From Balanoglossus misakiensis (Eukaryota > Hemichordata): a stretch of DNA of 64,000 bases. Positions 44,225-62,615 of the stretch are shown here, in pieces. The DNA is taken from the NCBI GenBank assembly GCA_040954595.2, contig CM082577.2, forward strand, positions 19,158,001 to 19,222,000, in the 5' to 3' direction. A model generated the notes under the pieces. That model had not been told where the DNA came from. It made no database searches and saw only the letters and a program-made list of their open reading frames with translations. The translations under genes and the position numbers were made by a program. Numbering within the stretch: the first letter of the stretch is position 1; every line of letters starts with the position of its first letter.

Positions 44225-44990
44225 GGCTAGTTATACTTTGCGAAACAACGAAACAGCGAAACGAAACAGCGAAACGACGAAACCATTATTAAAATAGGGG
44301 CCAGTCATCAAGACGGTGGCGTATTATTTTTTTAAAAGTTTCCAAATAAGTTCCTGGTCTGCGGCCTGGTACTAGTGGTTGCGCGCCAAAAAAGAATCCC
44401 GCCCCAAAAGGTCAATGTACGAGTATATTCACAGGGCTAAGGATTAGTTGAAACAAAGCAGTAGTGTCCGTAAGCTTTCGAGGGTCAAACACTGATGGGG
44501 GGTAAGAGTAGTAGTTATATATAGAAACACATGTAACTCACACAACACAGTATCATTGTCGAAATTTCTTTATTATCTTAATTGCAATTCATGCCTCCCA
44601 GCCTTGTGGTATTTAAGGAAATAGTGTCAGTTGCTGCCGCATTTTGAGGTTTCGATCTTTTGTGGTTTCGTTGTGCGCGCGCGTATATTCACTGTGTATA
44701 TGTAGCAGTTTGGCATGAATCGTTTGCGCGCATACGACGTCGACTCTACCACTACATAGTACCAGGCCGCAGACCAGGAACTGGCGACCCGCCGTTTGTT
44801 TCCAACGCCAAATTCTAATGTTGAATTTCCGAGAAAACAATTTATCTGACCTGTAGTTTTCTTGGCTCGCTTACGTTTTAATTTGGAAACTTTTAAAAAA
44901 ATCATACGCCACCGTCTTGATGACTGGCCCCTATTTTAATAATGGTTTCGTCGTTTCGCTGTTTCGTTGTTTCGCAAAGTATAACTAGCC
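44225..44990. mobile_element. Mutator-like fold-back element, 766 bp (U15)
   Basis: Inserted in CATCTTCAAAGAGCTACC with a 9-bp target duplication, TCAAAGAGC (44216-44224 and 44991-44999). The ends GGCTAGTTATACTTTGCG and their reverse complement start arms over 110 bp long, nearly perfect except for a 13-bp indel in a CGAAACAGCGAAA-type repeat. The pairing resumes further in: TTCCTGGTCTGCGGCCTGG near 44351 matches the complement near 44761, so the left arm appears to have lost about 100 bp. A 9-bp duplication with long inverted repeats points to Mutator (MULE); fold-back elements of other superfamilies are possible. A 92-codon minus-strand frame (44627-44905) opens with a non-ATG codon and is not convincing. 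Confidence 0.88.
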
Positions 44991-45225
44991 TCAAAGAGCT
45001 ACCTTGACTACCCAGTGACATTAACCCTTTGAACCCCGCTCGGAGGTTTACCGCCGCAGGATGACCTTTTGACCCCTAATTTTTCAATATGCTGACGTCA
45101 AGGCATTTTCCCGCCGACATTGTCAATCCAGCCATATGAAAGCAAGTTAGAAAGCTAGGGGACCCTAATGTGACCTTCCAAATGACTTGAAATCGATTCC
45201 TATGCGAGCGACTACATAAAAAATA

Positions 45226-45648
45226 GTGATATCCAAGCAGCGATTTTTAGCGAAAGTTGACAGAGATTTAAAAATTGCGACCCGACGACAGTTACGCAAT
45301 GATCCATTGCAAGACGAGGATGCTTTCTGGGCTCATTTTGACCGAGTACTAGTAGATAGTAGCTCAGAAAGTGAAGATGAAGAACAAGACCAGCCTGACA
45401 TCGTTACGGACCAAGATGGTGACCCCAACCGCGCGAACGATGAAGAAGAATTTGAGCCAGAGCCCGCGATCCAGCTACCCCCACCAGTTCGGCAACGAGT
45501 GAGAAGACTGCCCCATGCCCGCGAAGTAAACCCACCACCTATGATATGGCAGGGCAACATAATAAACGGTAGGCAGGCTCCCATTTATAATCAACGACGT
45601 GGACTGACGAGACAAATGCCAGCTGACAGTACACCATTAGATTATTTT

Positions 45649-45657
<9 letters not shown>
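45226..45657 (+). pseudogene. piggyBac transposase N-terminus-like frame, U15
   Basis: Full length and intermediate between the classes: FEPEP and QLPPPV as in block B, but RRLPHAREVN and NPPPM closer to block A, plus RRGLT for RRGPT. This fits U15 being a mosaic unit. Confidence 0.57.
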
Positions 45658-50386
<4,729 letters not shown>

Positions 50387-50664
50387 CGGACATAAAGTCA
50401 TCGTCATCGTCGTGTCGTGTCGTGTCGTGTCACAATCATTATTTTGGACATATGCTTACTGTGTGATGAAAGGTGAGAGCGCAGTCAAAAGGTCGGGCTG
50501 AATAATACAGAGACTCTGAAAATATTGTACCTTATTCTTATCAAACATGTTGATGGATATTTTGACAATTGTGACATGTGAACATTTACAAAAAAATGAA
50601 ATAAATTTGCTTCAAACTCTTTGGCAAAACAAGGACATGGAGTTGCTGTATATTTGTTATTATT

Positions 50665-51026
50665 GTGATATATAGGTGAGAAATATATTGGAAAATGTCT
50701 TCATTACAAAAATATGTCGTGAAATTATTGACTAGCAAGAACCATGTGTATATGTATGGCCAAGGGGAAATTTTTAACTTCTAGTTCTGAACATTAAAGT
50801 TATTGCGCAGGCTACTGTAACCACATTCAAATAATACATACAATTGTGATATATAGGTGAGAAATATATTGGAAAATGTCTTCATTACAAAAATATGTCG
50901 TGAAATTATTGACTAGCAAGAACCATGTGTATATGTATGGCCAAGGGGAAATTTTTAACTTCTAGTTCTGAACATTAAAGTTATTGCGCAGGCTACTGTA
51001 ACCACATTCAAATAATACATACAATT
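50665..51026. repeat. 181-bp tandem duplication inside U18
   Basis: Copies at 50665-50845 and 50846-51026, matching U6. Confidence 0.96.
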
Positions 51027-51410
51027 TTCTGTTACACCAGTGCTTTGACCTTACAGTAATTAATTACTACTACACAGGTCAGGAACACTGAGAAGGCGGC
51101 CTTAAATTATGCATTTGGTATTGGTACATTTCAAATATATCTAAATTGTACCAATTTTAGTCTAGAAATATGTATACCTTAGGTAGTTTTTGTTTTCAAA
51201 CAAATGGTTCATTAGGTATACCTAAATTATGGTTCATTTGGTATACCTATTTATGGCAAAACGACCAAATCCAAGATTTTTTTTCCAACCTATTGAGGCA
51301 TTTCAGGAATACCTAAATAGTACCTTTTCAATCGAAAAAGTATACTTTTGGTATACCAATTAGTAAATTTAAAGACCAAATCTGGACTACCTAAGGTAGC
51401 CCTTTTTTAA

Positions 51411-52205
51411 GATGGGTCCCCGGGATCTTTTTGCCCGTTGCTATGGGCCTTTATAGGACACTACACTCAATTTTGATCGAAACCGTTATGAACGTCCGAC
51501 AAGGGGCTTGTAACTAGTTAAAAATACACACGATTGTGTGCACACCCCCTGTCCGAGTATGTTTACGGCAGCTACCGCCCGGCCATAGGCCGCCACGCTA
51601 ATACGGCAAAGCAGCGGTCAGTGATAGCGTGCGCGTCCTGTAACCACAGTAACTGGATCGAACACTAAAAATCCAATGTTTTGTACAAAGAGATTTTGTA
51701 CCGTTCACGAAAATCCCTAAGGCTTTTTTCATAGGCCACGTACGCCAGTCAAATTTGATCTGCTTGTTGAGAACGCACTTCCGCACAGTGTGACGGATCG
51801 TTTTTTCGGTTTTCGTCGTGCTAAGAAGCGATACCGGTGGAAGAGTGCGTCCAGAAACACCCAAAATCGATGACTTTTTCTGGTGTGGTACGGGTATGCT
51901 GAAATCGTAGGATACAACGATAATATTTGAAAACAAAATCCGTCACGATCTTCCCTGGTTCAAGCAACTAATGAATACGTATCAAGTTCGTTTTTGAGGT
52001 CACGGAATAAAAAGCCTTAGGCTTTTGAAATTTGACCTAGCTAATTTGCATATCAATGGCGTCAGAGGGCGCGCGCTCACAATCGTGCAGATTTTCAACT
52101 AGTTACCAGCCCCTTGTTAGACTCTGAAAACGGCTTAGTCCAAATCGGGGTGTAATGTCCTGTAAAGGCCAATAGCAACGGGCAAAAAGATCCCGGGGAC
52201 CCATC
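51411..52205. mobile_element. MITE-A copy (U18)
   Basis: Same TTAA site (51407-51410 and 52206-52209); 795 bp. Confidence 0.93.
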
Positions 52206-52932
52206 TTAAAGCAATAGGTACATTTTAAGTATACCTAAATAGTACCTATTTAGTCCGGGAAAGTATACCTTAGGTATATTTCTAGTGTACTAGAATTTCG
52301 TAAGGGTGTTCCTGCACACCACCCTATTGCTGCACAATTCCTGCACAGGCTACCCTATTGCTGCACAGTTCCTGCACACAGGCCATCTTACTACTGCACA
52401 GTTCTTGCAGACTGTCCTATTCCTGCACAGTTACCGCTTGCCTTGTTCCTGCACTAGTGCAGCAACACCTCATTTGCATGCGAAAAAGTCGCCTTGCAGC
52501 AGAGCTGCAGCAACTTTCTATTGCACCGGTGCTGCAACCTTGTGGTATTGCTACTGCACCAGTGCAGCAACACTGTGCAGGAGGCCTTAAATTTTCATAA
52601 GGGATATAGGTATGCACATAATTAATGTTTGAATATGATACTAGAAATGTACAGTACACTGATACACTGATCAGCTGACCTTTTGTTTACGCATACGCCA
52701 TTGCTCCGTTCTCGATCTGTCTGCGAGTCTGAATTTTTCGCACCTATAGATTTTAAAGATTTTTGAAGTCTGCAAATTCACTGGCATTGACAAAACTATA
52801 ACATAATAAGTATAATGTACGCCCCATAATGTACTCGGCATTCGCCTCGCACATTATGTTGCACAATGTGTGCTTTCGTCCATTATGGGTCTTCGGGGCG
52901 TACATTATTCTCTAACCAATGATCATTGCTCA

Positions 52933-53067
<135 letters not shown>

Positions 53068-53446
53068 CTATGGTTTGGTCTTGGTCACAACCTTAAAATA
53101 CCATGGAATCATAGAACAATAAACTCACTGTGTTGTAATGTCCATTTTCTCTTTTGGTAATTTTTTTATCAAAGTGTCACACACCCCAGCATGCAAGAAA
53201 TTTCTCAATATATATACTGCTATCGCAGCAAAACATACCACTACTTTTGAAGTACTAGTATAATAACATAGACAGTTACCTACCTGGTCAGACTAGGCAG
53301 TCAATCCAGGCATATGACTGTGTTGTTCATTTGGGCTAGTTAAGGACTGATTTCATCCATCTGCAGGATGTGAGTGGCTCTCTTAATAGCTCTCTGTTGT
53401 AGGGAATGAAGCTGTTGAGGGTAAAGTAGAGAACACAAGTGATTTG

Positions 53447-54369
53447 CAGAGTTTCCGGTTACGCAAAAATGTGCGTAATACACGCAATGGAAAATTTCTA
53501 TACGCATATTGAACCGACAAGTGCGTCTGGCGTACGCAATGAAATTGACTCTGTTTTCGCCATTGAAAGTTCGAGCTAACAAAAGACTCATCAAACGACC
53601 GACAAACTAGACAGCACCTTGTGCACGCTTACATGTTTTGAATAAAATTGCAACATTCCAAACCATTTGCGCAGACGCTTGACCATGATAAAATGTAACA
53701 ATTTTCGTTTAGCGCGCGTTCTAATCATCATGCCATGCGTCACGTACGTGAGCCTGCGTACGTGTAATATCGATCAACATGGCGGCAAAACAGTCAACTT
53801 TATTTTCATTTAAATTTACGTGGAAATCCTATACTGATAATGGAAAGAAAGCCACTGAAATCCATTATTCGGAACACCAAGAGTCAGGGGGGATGCCCCA
53901 CCAGTGAAAAAAATGCGAGAGAATGCAAAGACTGGCCACACAGAATTCAAAGATCAGTGGCTCGCCGAGTATCCGTGGTTACGGCACGACGTCGACGAAA
54001 GCGGCGGAAAAAAAGACACTCGTGCTTTTCTGTAAGGTTTGTGAAAAAATATGGAAAAAAGAATACTTTCACGTGTGGTTCTCGTGATCTTCAAAAATCG
54101 GCCATCAAACGGCATATGCAAGGCACTGATCATAGAGAAGCGACATCATTTGTCTGTAAACGTAAAATCACGTCAAAAGCTGTTTGGTCTGTTTCGAATT
54201 CTTTTTGGTTACAATGTGTGCCATTTGAAGTGTTTTGCGTTGTTTTGCAACAGTCTGCTAATGGATGTGATATGAATACATTGTACGCATTTAAATCACC
54301 TTCGTACGCATTTTTATTGACCTCTTGCGTATGGCATACGCTTGGGGAAAAAAACTACCGGAAACTCTG
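53447..54369 (+). mobile_element. hAT-like element, 923 bp (U18)
   Basis: Interrupts GTGATTTGGCTTACAG of the unit. The ends CAGAGTTTCCGG and CCGGAAACTCTG are inverted repeats of 12-13 bp; CAGAG...CTCTG is typical of hAT. TACGCA/TGCGTA motifs are scattered near both ends, like hAT subterminal repeats. The expected 8-bp target duplication is absent: GC of the target is lost and one A gained at the right edge, so an aberrant insertion or later repair must be assumed. U6, the counterpart unit, lacks the element, so it arrived after the block duplication. Confidence 0.82.
53779..54300 (+). pseudogene. hAT transposase N-terminal zinc-finger remnant, frameshifted
   Basis: An ATG in good context (CAACATGG, 53779) starts a 42-codon frame that ends at TGA (53905-53907). 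The recognisable parts then continue in different frames: WLAEYPWLRHD near 53958-53990 in a second frame, CKVCEKIW at 54031-54054 back in the first, and KKNTFTCGS with KRHMQGTDH near 54055-54137 in the third. The order (WL..PWL, Cys-X2-Cys, KNTF, a Gly-Ser patch, then an IKRH...DH histidine pair) resembles the TTF/BED-type zinc finger that precedes the RNase H-like domain in many hAT transposases and domesticated relatives. The catalytic domain is absent. At least two frameshifts make it non-functional. The long frame at 53840-54370 mixes these parts with unrelated sequence. Family call by memory of the motif pattern, not by search. Confidence 0.65.
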
Positions 54370-54713
54370 ATTACAGACTGACCAACACAGACGTGGGCAA
54401 GGGTGTTATGTCCATGAAAATCTACCTAAATATGTACATTCGCAATGGCAGAATTCATGAATGTTCCTGCAAACATCTTCAAAGAGCTACCTTGACTACC
54501 CAGTGACATTAACCCTTTGAACCCCGCTCGGAGGTTTACCGCCGCAGGATGACCTTTTGACCCCTAATTTTTCAATATGCTGACGTCAAGGCATTTTCCC
54601 GCCGACATTGTAAATCCAGCCATATGAAAGCAAGTTAGAAAGCTAGGGGACCCTAATGTGACCTTCCAAATGACTTGAAATCGATTCCTATGCGAGCGAC
54701 TACATAAAATATA

Positions 54714-55145
54714 GTGATATCCAAGCAGCGATTTTTAGCGAAAGTTGACAGAGATTTAAAAATTGCGACCCGACGACAGTTACGCAATGATCCATTGCAA
54801 GACGAGGATGCTTTCTGGGCTCATTTTGACCGAGTACTAGTAGATAGTAGCTCAGAAAGTGAAGATGAAGAACAAGACCAGCCTGACATCGTTACGGACC
54901 AAGATGGTGACCCCAACCGCGCGAACGATGAAGAAGAATTTGAGCCAGAGCCCGCGATCCAGCTACCCCCACCAGTTCGGCAACGAGTGAGAACACTGCC
55001 CTGTGCCCGCGAAGGAAACCCACCACATATGATATGGCAGGGCAACATAATAAACGGTAGGCAGGCTCCTATTTATTATCAACGACGTGGACCGACGAGA
55101 CAAATGCCAGCTGACAGTACACCATTAGATTATTTTCGGACATAA
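54714..55145 (+). pseudogene. piggyBac transposase N-terminus-like frame, U18
   Basis: Full length with the IYYQRR variant of U6. Confidence 0.57.
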
Positions 55146-55974
55146 AGTCATCGTCATCGTCGTGTCGTGTCGTGTCACAATCATTATTTTGGACATATGC
55201 TTACTGTGTGATGAAAGGTGAGAGCGCAGTCAAAAGGTCGGGCTGAATAATACAGAGACTCTGAAAATATTGTACCTTATTCTTATCAAACACGTTGATG
55301 GATATTTTGACAATTGTGACATGTGAACATTTACAAAAAAATGAAATAAATTTGCTTCAAACTCATTGGCAAAACAAGGACATGGAGTTGCTGTATATTT
55401 GTTATTATTGTGATATATAGGTGAGAAATATATTGGAAAATGTCTTCATTACAAAAATATGTCGTGAAATTATTGACTAGCAAGAACCATGTGTATATGT
55501 ATGGCCAAGGGGAAATTTTTAACTTCTAGTTCTGAACATTAACATTATTGCGCAGGCTACTGTAACCACATTCAAATAATACATACAATTTTCTGTTGCA
55601 CCAGTGCTTTGACCTTACAGTAATTAATTACTACTACACAGGTCAGGAACACTGAGAAGGCGGCCTTAAATTATGCATTTGGTATTGGTACATTTCAAAT
55701 ATATCTAAATTGTACCAATTTTAGTCTAGAAATATGTATACCTTAGGTAGCTTTTGTTTTCAAACAAATGGTTCATTAGGTATACCTAAATTATGGTTCA
55801 TTTGGTATACCTATTTATGGCAAAACGACCAAATCCAAGATTTTTTTTCCAACCGAATGAGGCATTTCAGGAATACCTAAATAGTACCTTTTCAATCAAA
55901 AAAGTATACTTTTGGTATACCAATTAGTAAATTTAAAGACCAAATCTGGACTACCTAAGGTAGCCCTTTTTTAA

Positions 55975-56768
55975 GATGGGTCCCCGGGATCTTTTTGCCC
56001 GTTGCTATGGGCCTTTATAGGACACTACACTCAATTTTGATCGAAACCGTTATGAACGTCCGACAAGGGGCTTGTAACTAGTTAAAAATACACACGATTG
56101 TGTGCACACCCCCTGTCCGAGTATGTTTACGGCAGCTACCGCCCGGCCATAGGCCGCCACGCTAATACGGCAAAGCAGCGGTCAGTGATAGCGTGCGCGT
56201 CCTGTAACCACAGTAACTGGATCGAACACTAAAAATCCAATGTTTTGTACAAAGAGATTTTGTACCGTTCACGAAAATCCCTAAGGCTTTTTTCATAGGC
56301 CACGTACGCCAGTCAAATTTGATCTGCTTGTTGAGAACGCACTTCCGCACAGTGTGACGGATCGTTTTTTCGGTTTTCGTCGTGCTAAGAAGCGATACCG
56401 GTGGAAGAGTGCGTCCAGAAACACCCAAAATCGATGACTTTTTCTGGTGTGGTACGGGTATGCTGAAATCGTAGGATACAACGATGATATTTGAAAACAA
56501 AATCCGTCACGATCTTCCCTGGTTCAAGCAACTAATGAATACGTATCAAGTTCGTTTTTGAAGTCACGGAATAAAAAGCCTTAGGCTTTTGAAATTTGAC
56601 CTAGCTAATTTGCATATCAATGGCGTCAGAGGGCGCGCGCTCACAATCGTGCAGATTTTCAACTAGTTACCAGCCCCTTGTTAGACTCTGAAAACGGCTT
56701 AGTCCAAATCGGGGTGTAATGTCCTGTAAAGGCCAATAGCAACGGGCAAAAGATCCCGGGGACCCATC
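55975..56768. mobile_element. MITE-A copy (U19, 794 bp)
   Basis: Same TTAA site (55971-55974 and 56769-56772), with the single-base loss shared with U7. Confidence 0.93.
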
Positions 56769-57495
56769 TTAAAGCAATAGGTACATTTTAAGTATACCTA
56801 AATAGTACCTATTTAGTCCGGGAAAGTATACCTTAGGTATATTTCTAGTGTACTAGAATTTCGTAAGGGTGTTCCTGCACACCACCCTATTGCTGCACAA
56901 TTCCTGCACAGGCTACCCTATTGCTGCACAGTTCCTGCACACAGGCCATCTTACTACTGCACAGTTCTTGCAGACTGTCCTATTCCTGCACAGTTACCGC
57001 TTGCCTTGTTCCTGCACTAGTGCAGCAACACCTCATTTGCATGCGAAAAAGTCGCCTTGCAGCAGAGCTGCAGCAACTTTCTATTGCACCGGTGCTGCAA
57101 CCTTGTGGTATTGCTACTGCACCAGTGCAGCAACACTGTGCAGGAGGCCTTAAATTTTCATAAGGGATATAGGTATGCACATAATTAATGTTTGAATATG
57201 ATACTAGAAATGTACAGTACACTGATACACTGATCAGCTGACCTTTTGTTTACGCATACGCCATTGCTCCGTTCTCGATCTGTCTGCGAGTCTGAATTTT
57301 TCGCATCTATAGATTTTAAAGATTTTTGAAGTCTGCAAATTCACTGGCATTGACAAAACTATAACATAATAAGTATAATGTACGCCCCATAATGTACTCG
57401 GCATTCGCCTCGCACATTATGTTGCACAATGTGTGCTTTCGTCCATTATGGGTCTTCGGGGCGTACATTATTCTCTAACCAATGATCATTGCTCA

Positions 57496-57630
<135 letters not shown>

Positions 57631-58354
57631 CTATGGTTTGGTCTTGGTCACAACCTTAAAATACCATGGAATCATAGAACAATAAACTCACTGTGTTGTA
57701 ATGTCCATTTTCTCTTTTGGTAATTTTTTTATCAAAGTGTCACACACCCCAGCATGCAAGAAATTTCTCAATGTATATACTGCTATCGCAGCAAAACATA
57801 CCACTACTTTTGAAGTACTAGTATAATAACATAGACAGTTACCTACCTGGTCAGACTAGGCAGTCAATCCAGGCATATGACTGTGTTGTTCATCTGGGCT
57901 AGTTAAGGACTGATTTCATCCATCTGCAGGATGTGAGTGGCTCTCTTAATAGCTCTCTGTTGTAGGGAATGAAGCTGTTGAGGGTAAAGTAGAGAACACA
58001 AGTGATTTGGCTTACAGACTGACCAACACAGACGTGGACAAGGGTGTTATGTCCATGAAAATCTACCTAAATATGTACATTCGCAATGGCAGAATTCATG
58101 AATGTTCCTGCAAACATCTTCAAAGAGCTACCTTGACTACCCAGTGACATTAACCCTTTGAACCCCGCTCGGAGGTTTACCGCCGCAGGATGACCTTTTG
58201 ACCCCTAATTTTTCAATATGCTGACGTCAAGGCATTTTCCCGCCGACATTGTAAATCCAGCCATATGAAAGCAAGTTAGAAAGCTAGGGGACCCTAATGT
58301 GACCTTCCAAATGACTTGAAATCGATTCCTATGCGAGCGACTACATAAAAAATA

Positions 58355-58705
58355 GTGATATCCAAGCAGCGATTTTTAGCGAAAGTTGACAGAGATTTAA
58401 AAATTGCGACCCGACGACAGTTACGCAATGATCCATTGCAAGACGAGGATGCTTTCTGGGCTCATTTTGACCGAGTACTAGTAGATAGTAGCTCAGAAAG
58501 TGAAGATGAAGAACAAGACCAGCCTGACATCGTTACGGACCAAGATGGTGACCCCAACCGCGCGAACGATGAAGAAGAATTTGAGCCAGAGCCCGCGATC
58601 CAGCTACCCCCACCAGTTCGGCAACGAGTGAGAACACTGCCCTGTGCCCGCGAAGGAAACCCACCACATATGATATGGCAGGGCAACATAATAAACGGTA
58701 GGTAG
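58355..58705 (+). pseudogene. piggyBac transposase N-terminus-like frame, U19 (116 codons)
   Basis: Same premature TAG as its counterpart U7. Confidence 0.55.
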
Positions 58706-59055
58706 GCTCCTATTTATAATCAACGACGTGGACCGACGAGACAAATGCCAGCTGACAGTACACCATTAGATTATTTTCGGACATAAAGTCATCGTCATCG
58801 TCGTGTCGTGTCGTGTCGTGTCACAATCATTATTTTGGACATATGCTTACTGTGTGATGAAAGGTGAGAGCGCAGTCAAAAGGTCGGGCTGAATAATACA
58901 GAGACTCTGAAAATATTGTACCTTATTCTTATCAAACACGTTGATGGATATTTTGACAATTGTGACATGTGAACATTTACAAAAAAATGAAATAAATTTG
59001 CTTCAAACTCTTTGGCAAAACAAGGACATGGAGTTGCTGTATATTTGTTATTATT

Positions 59056-59417
59056 GTGATATATAGGTGAGAAATATATTGGAAAATGTCTTCATTACAA
59101 AAATATGTCGTGAAATTATTGACTAGCAAGAACCATGTGTATATGTATGGCCAAGGGGAAATTTTTAACTTCTAGTTCTGAACATTAAAGTTATTGCGCA
59201 GGCTACTGTAACCACATTCAAATAATACATACAATTGTGATATATAGGTGAGAAATATATTGGAAAATGTCTTCATTACAAAAATATGTCGTGAAATTAT
59301 TGACTAGCAAGAACCATGTGTATATGTATGGCCAAGGGGAAATTTTTAACTTCTAGTTCTGAACATTAAAGTTATTGCGCAGGCTACTGTAACCACATTC
59401 AAATAATACATACAATT
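59056..59417. repeat. 181-bp tandem duplication inside U20
   Basis: Copies at 59056-59236 and 59237-59417, matching U8. Confidence 0.96.
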
Positions 59418-59801
59418 TTCTGTTACACCAGTGCTTTGACCTTACAGTAATTAATTACTACTACACAGGTCAGGAACACTGAGAAGGCGGCCTTAAATTA
59501 TGCATTTGGTATTGGTACATTTCAAATATATCTAAATTGTACCAATTTTAGTCTAGAAATATGTATACCTTAGGTAGCTTTTGTTTTCAAACAAATGGTT
59601 CATTAGGTATACCTAAATTATGGTTCATTTGGTATACCTATTTATGGCAAAACGACCAAATCCAAGATTTTTTTTCCAACCTATTGAGGCATTTCAGGAA
59701 TACCTAAATAGTACCTTTTCAATCGAAAAAGTATACTTTTGGTATACCAATTAGTAAATTTAAAGACCAAATCTGGACTACCTAAGGTAGCCCTTTTTTA
59801 A

Positions 59802-60596
59802 GATGGGTCCCCGGGATCTTTTTGCCCGTTGCTATGGGCCTTTATAGGACACTACACTCAATTTTGATCGAAACCGTTATGAACGTCCGACAAGGGGCTT
59901 GTAACTAGTTAAAAATACACACGATTGTGTGCACACCCCCTGTCCGAGTATGTTTACGGCAGCTACCGCCCGGCCATAGGCCGCCACGCTAATACGGCAA
60001 AGCAGCGGTCAGTGATAGCGTGCGCGTCCTGTAACCACAGTAACTGGATCGAACACTAAAAATCCAATGTTTTGTACAAAGAGATTTTGTACCGTTCACG
60101 AAAATCCCTAAGGCTTTTTTCATAGGCCACGTACGCCAGTCAAATTTGATCTGCTTGTTGAGAACGCACTTCCGCACAGTGTGACGGATCGTTTTTTCGG
60201 TTTTCGTCGTGCTAAGAAGCGATACCGGTGGAAGAGTGCGTCCAGAAACACCCAAAATCGATGACTTTTTCTGGTGTGGTACGGGTATGCTGAAATCGTA
60301 GGATACAACGATAATATTTGAAAACAAAATCCGTCACGATCTTCCCTGGTTCAAGCAACTAATGAATACGTATCAAGTTCGTTTTTGAGGTCACGGAATA
60401 AAAAGCCTTAGGCTTTTGAAATTTGACCTAGCTAATTTGCATATCAATGGCGTCAGAGGGCGCGCGCTCACAATCGTGCAGATTTTCAACTAGTTACCAG
60501 CCCCTTGTTAGACTCTGAAAACGGCTTAGTCCAAATCGGGGTGTAATGTCCTGTAAAGGCCAATAGCAACGGGCAAAAAGATCCCGGGGACCCATC
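59802..60596. mobile_element. MITE-A copy (U20)
   Basis: Same TTAA site (59798-59801 and 60597-60600); 795 bp. Confidence 0.93.
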
Positions 60597-61324
60597 TTAA
60601 AGCAATAGGTACATTTTAAGTATACCTAAATAGTACCTATTTAGTCCGGGAAAGTATACCTTAGGTATATTTCTAGTGTACTAGAATTTCGTAAAGGGTG
60701 TTCCTGCACACCACCCTATTGCTGCACAATTCCTGCACAGGCTACCCTATTGCTGCACAGTTCCTGCACACAGGCCATCTTACTACTGCACAGTTCTTGC
60801 AGACTGTCCTATTCCTGCACAGTTACCGCTTGCCTTGTTCCTGCACTAGTGCAGCAACACCTCATTTGCATGCGAAAAAGTCGCCTTGCAGCAGAGCTGC
60901 AGCAACTTTCTATTGCACCGGTGCTGCAACCTTGTGGTATTGCTACTGCACCAGTGCAGCAACACTGTGCAGGAGGCCTTAAATTTTCATAAGGGATATA
61001 GGTATGCACATAATTAATGTTTGAATATGATACTAGAAATGTACAGTACACTGATACACTGATCAGCTGACCTTTTGTTTACGCATACGCCATTGCTCCG
61101 TTCTCGATCTGTCTGCGAGTCTGAATTTTTCGCACCTATAGATTTTAAAGATTTTTGAAGTCTGCAAATTCACTGGCATTGACAAAACTATAACATAATA
61201 AGTATAATGTACGCCCCATAATGTACTCGGCATTCGCCTCGCACATTATGTTGCACAATGTGTGCTTTCGTCCATTATGGGTCTTCGGGGCGTACATTAT
61301 TCTCTAACCAATGATCATTGCTCA

Positions 61325-61459
<135 letters not shown>

Positions 61460-62183
61460 CTATGGTTTGGTCTTGGTCACAACCTTAAAATACCATGGAA
61501 TCATAGAACAATAAACTCACTGTGTTGTAATGTCCATTTTCTCTTTTGGTAATTTTTTTATCAAAGTGTCACACACCCCAGCATGCAAGAAATTTCTCAA
61601 TATATATACTGCTATCGCAGCAAAACATACCACTACTTTTGAAGTACTAGTATAATAACATAGACAGTTACCTACCTGGTCAGACTAGGCAGTCAATCCA
61701 GGCATATGACTGTGTTGTTCATCTGGGCTAGTTAAGGACTGATTTCATCCATCTGCAGGATGTGAGTGGCTCTCTTAATAGCTCTCTGTTGTAGGGAATG
61801 AAGCTGTTGAGGGTAAAGTAGAGAACACAAGTGATTTGGCTTACAGACTGACCAACACAGACGTGGACAAGGGTGTTATGTCCATGAAAATCTACCTAAA
61901 TATGTACATTCGCAATGGCAGAATTCATGAATGTTCCTGCAAACATCTTCAAAGAGCTACCTTGACTACCCAGTGACATTAACCCTTTGAACCCAGCTCG
62001 GAGGTTTACCGCCGCAGGATGACCTTTTGACCCCTAATTTTTCAATATGCTGACGTCAAGGCATTTTCCCGCCGACATTGTAAATCCAGCCATATGAAAG
62101 CAAGTTAGAAAGCTAGGGGACCCTAATGTGACCTTCCAAATGACTTGAAATCGATTCCTATGCGAGCGACTACATAAAAAATA

Positions 62184-62615
62184 GTGATATCCAAGCAGCA
62201 ATTTTTAGCGAAAGTTGACAGAGATTTAAAAATTGCGACCCGACGGCAGTTACGCAATGATCCATTGCAAGACGAGGATGCTTTCTGGGCTCATTTTGAC
62301 CGAGTACTAGTAGATAGTAGCTCAGAAAGTGAAGATGAAGAACAAGACCAGCCTGACATCGTTACGGACCAAGATGGTGACCCCAACCGCGCGAACGATG
62401 AAGAAGAATTTGAGCCAGAGCCCGCGATCCAGCTACCCCCACCAGTTCGGCAACGAGTGAGAACACTGCCCTGTGCCCGCGAAGGAAACCCACCACATAT
62501 GATATGGCAGGGCAACATAATAAACGGTAGGCAGGCTCCTATTTATAATCAACGACGTGGACCGACGAGACAAATGCCAGCTGACAGTACACCATTAGAT
62601 TATTTTCGGACATAA
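62184..62615 (+). pseudogene. piggyBac transposase N-terminus-like frame, U20
   Basis: Full length with the KQQF variant of U8, plus one silent change (CGA to CGG). Confidence 0.57.

Noticed and set aside
44627-44905. 92-codon minus-strand frame in the fold-back element
   Set aside because: It has a non-ATG start and lies largely within the inverted-repeat arm; no domain seen.
53840-54370. 176-codon frame in the hAT-like insert read as one protein
   Set aside because: The zinc-finger pieces lie in three frames; this frame covers only one of them and is otherwise unrelated sequence.
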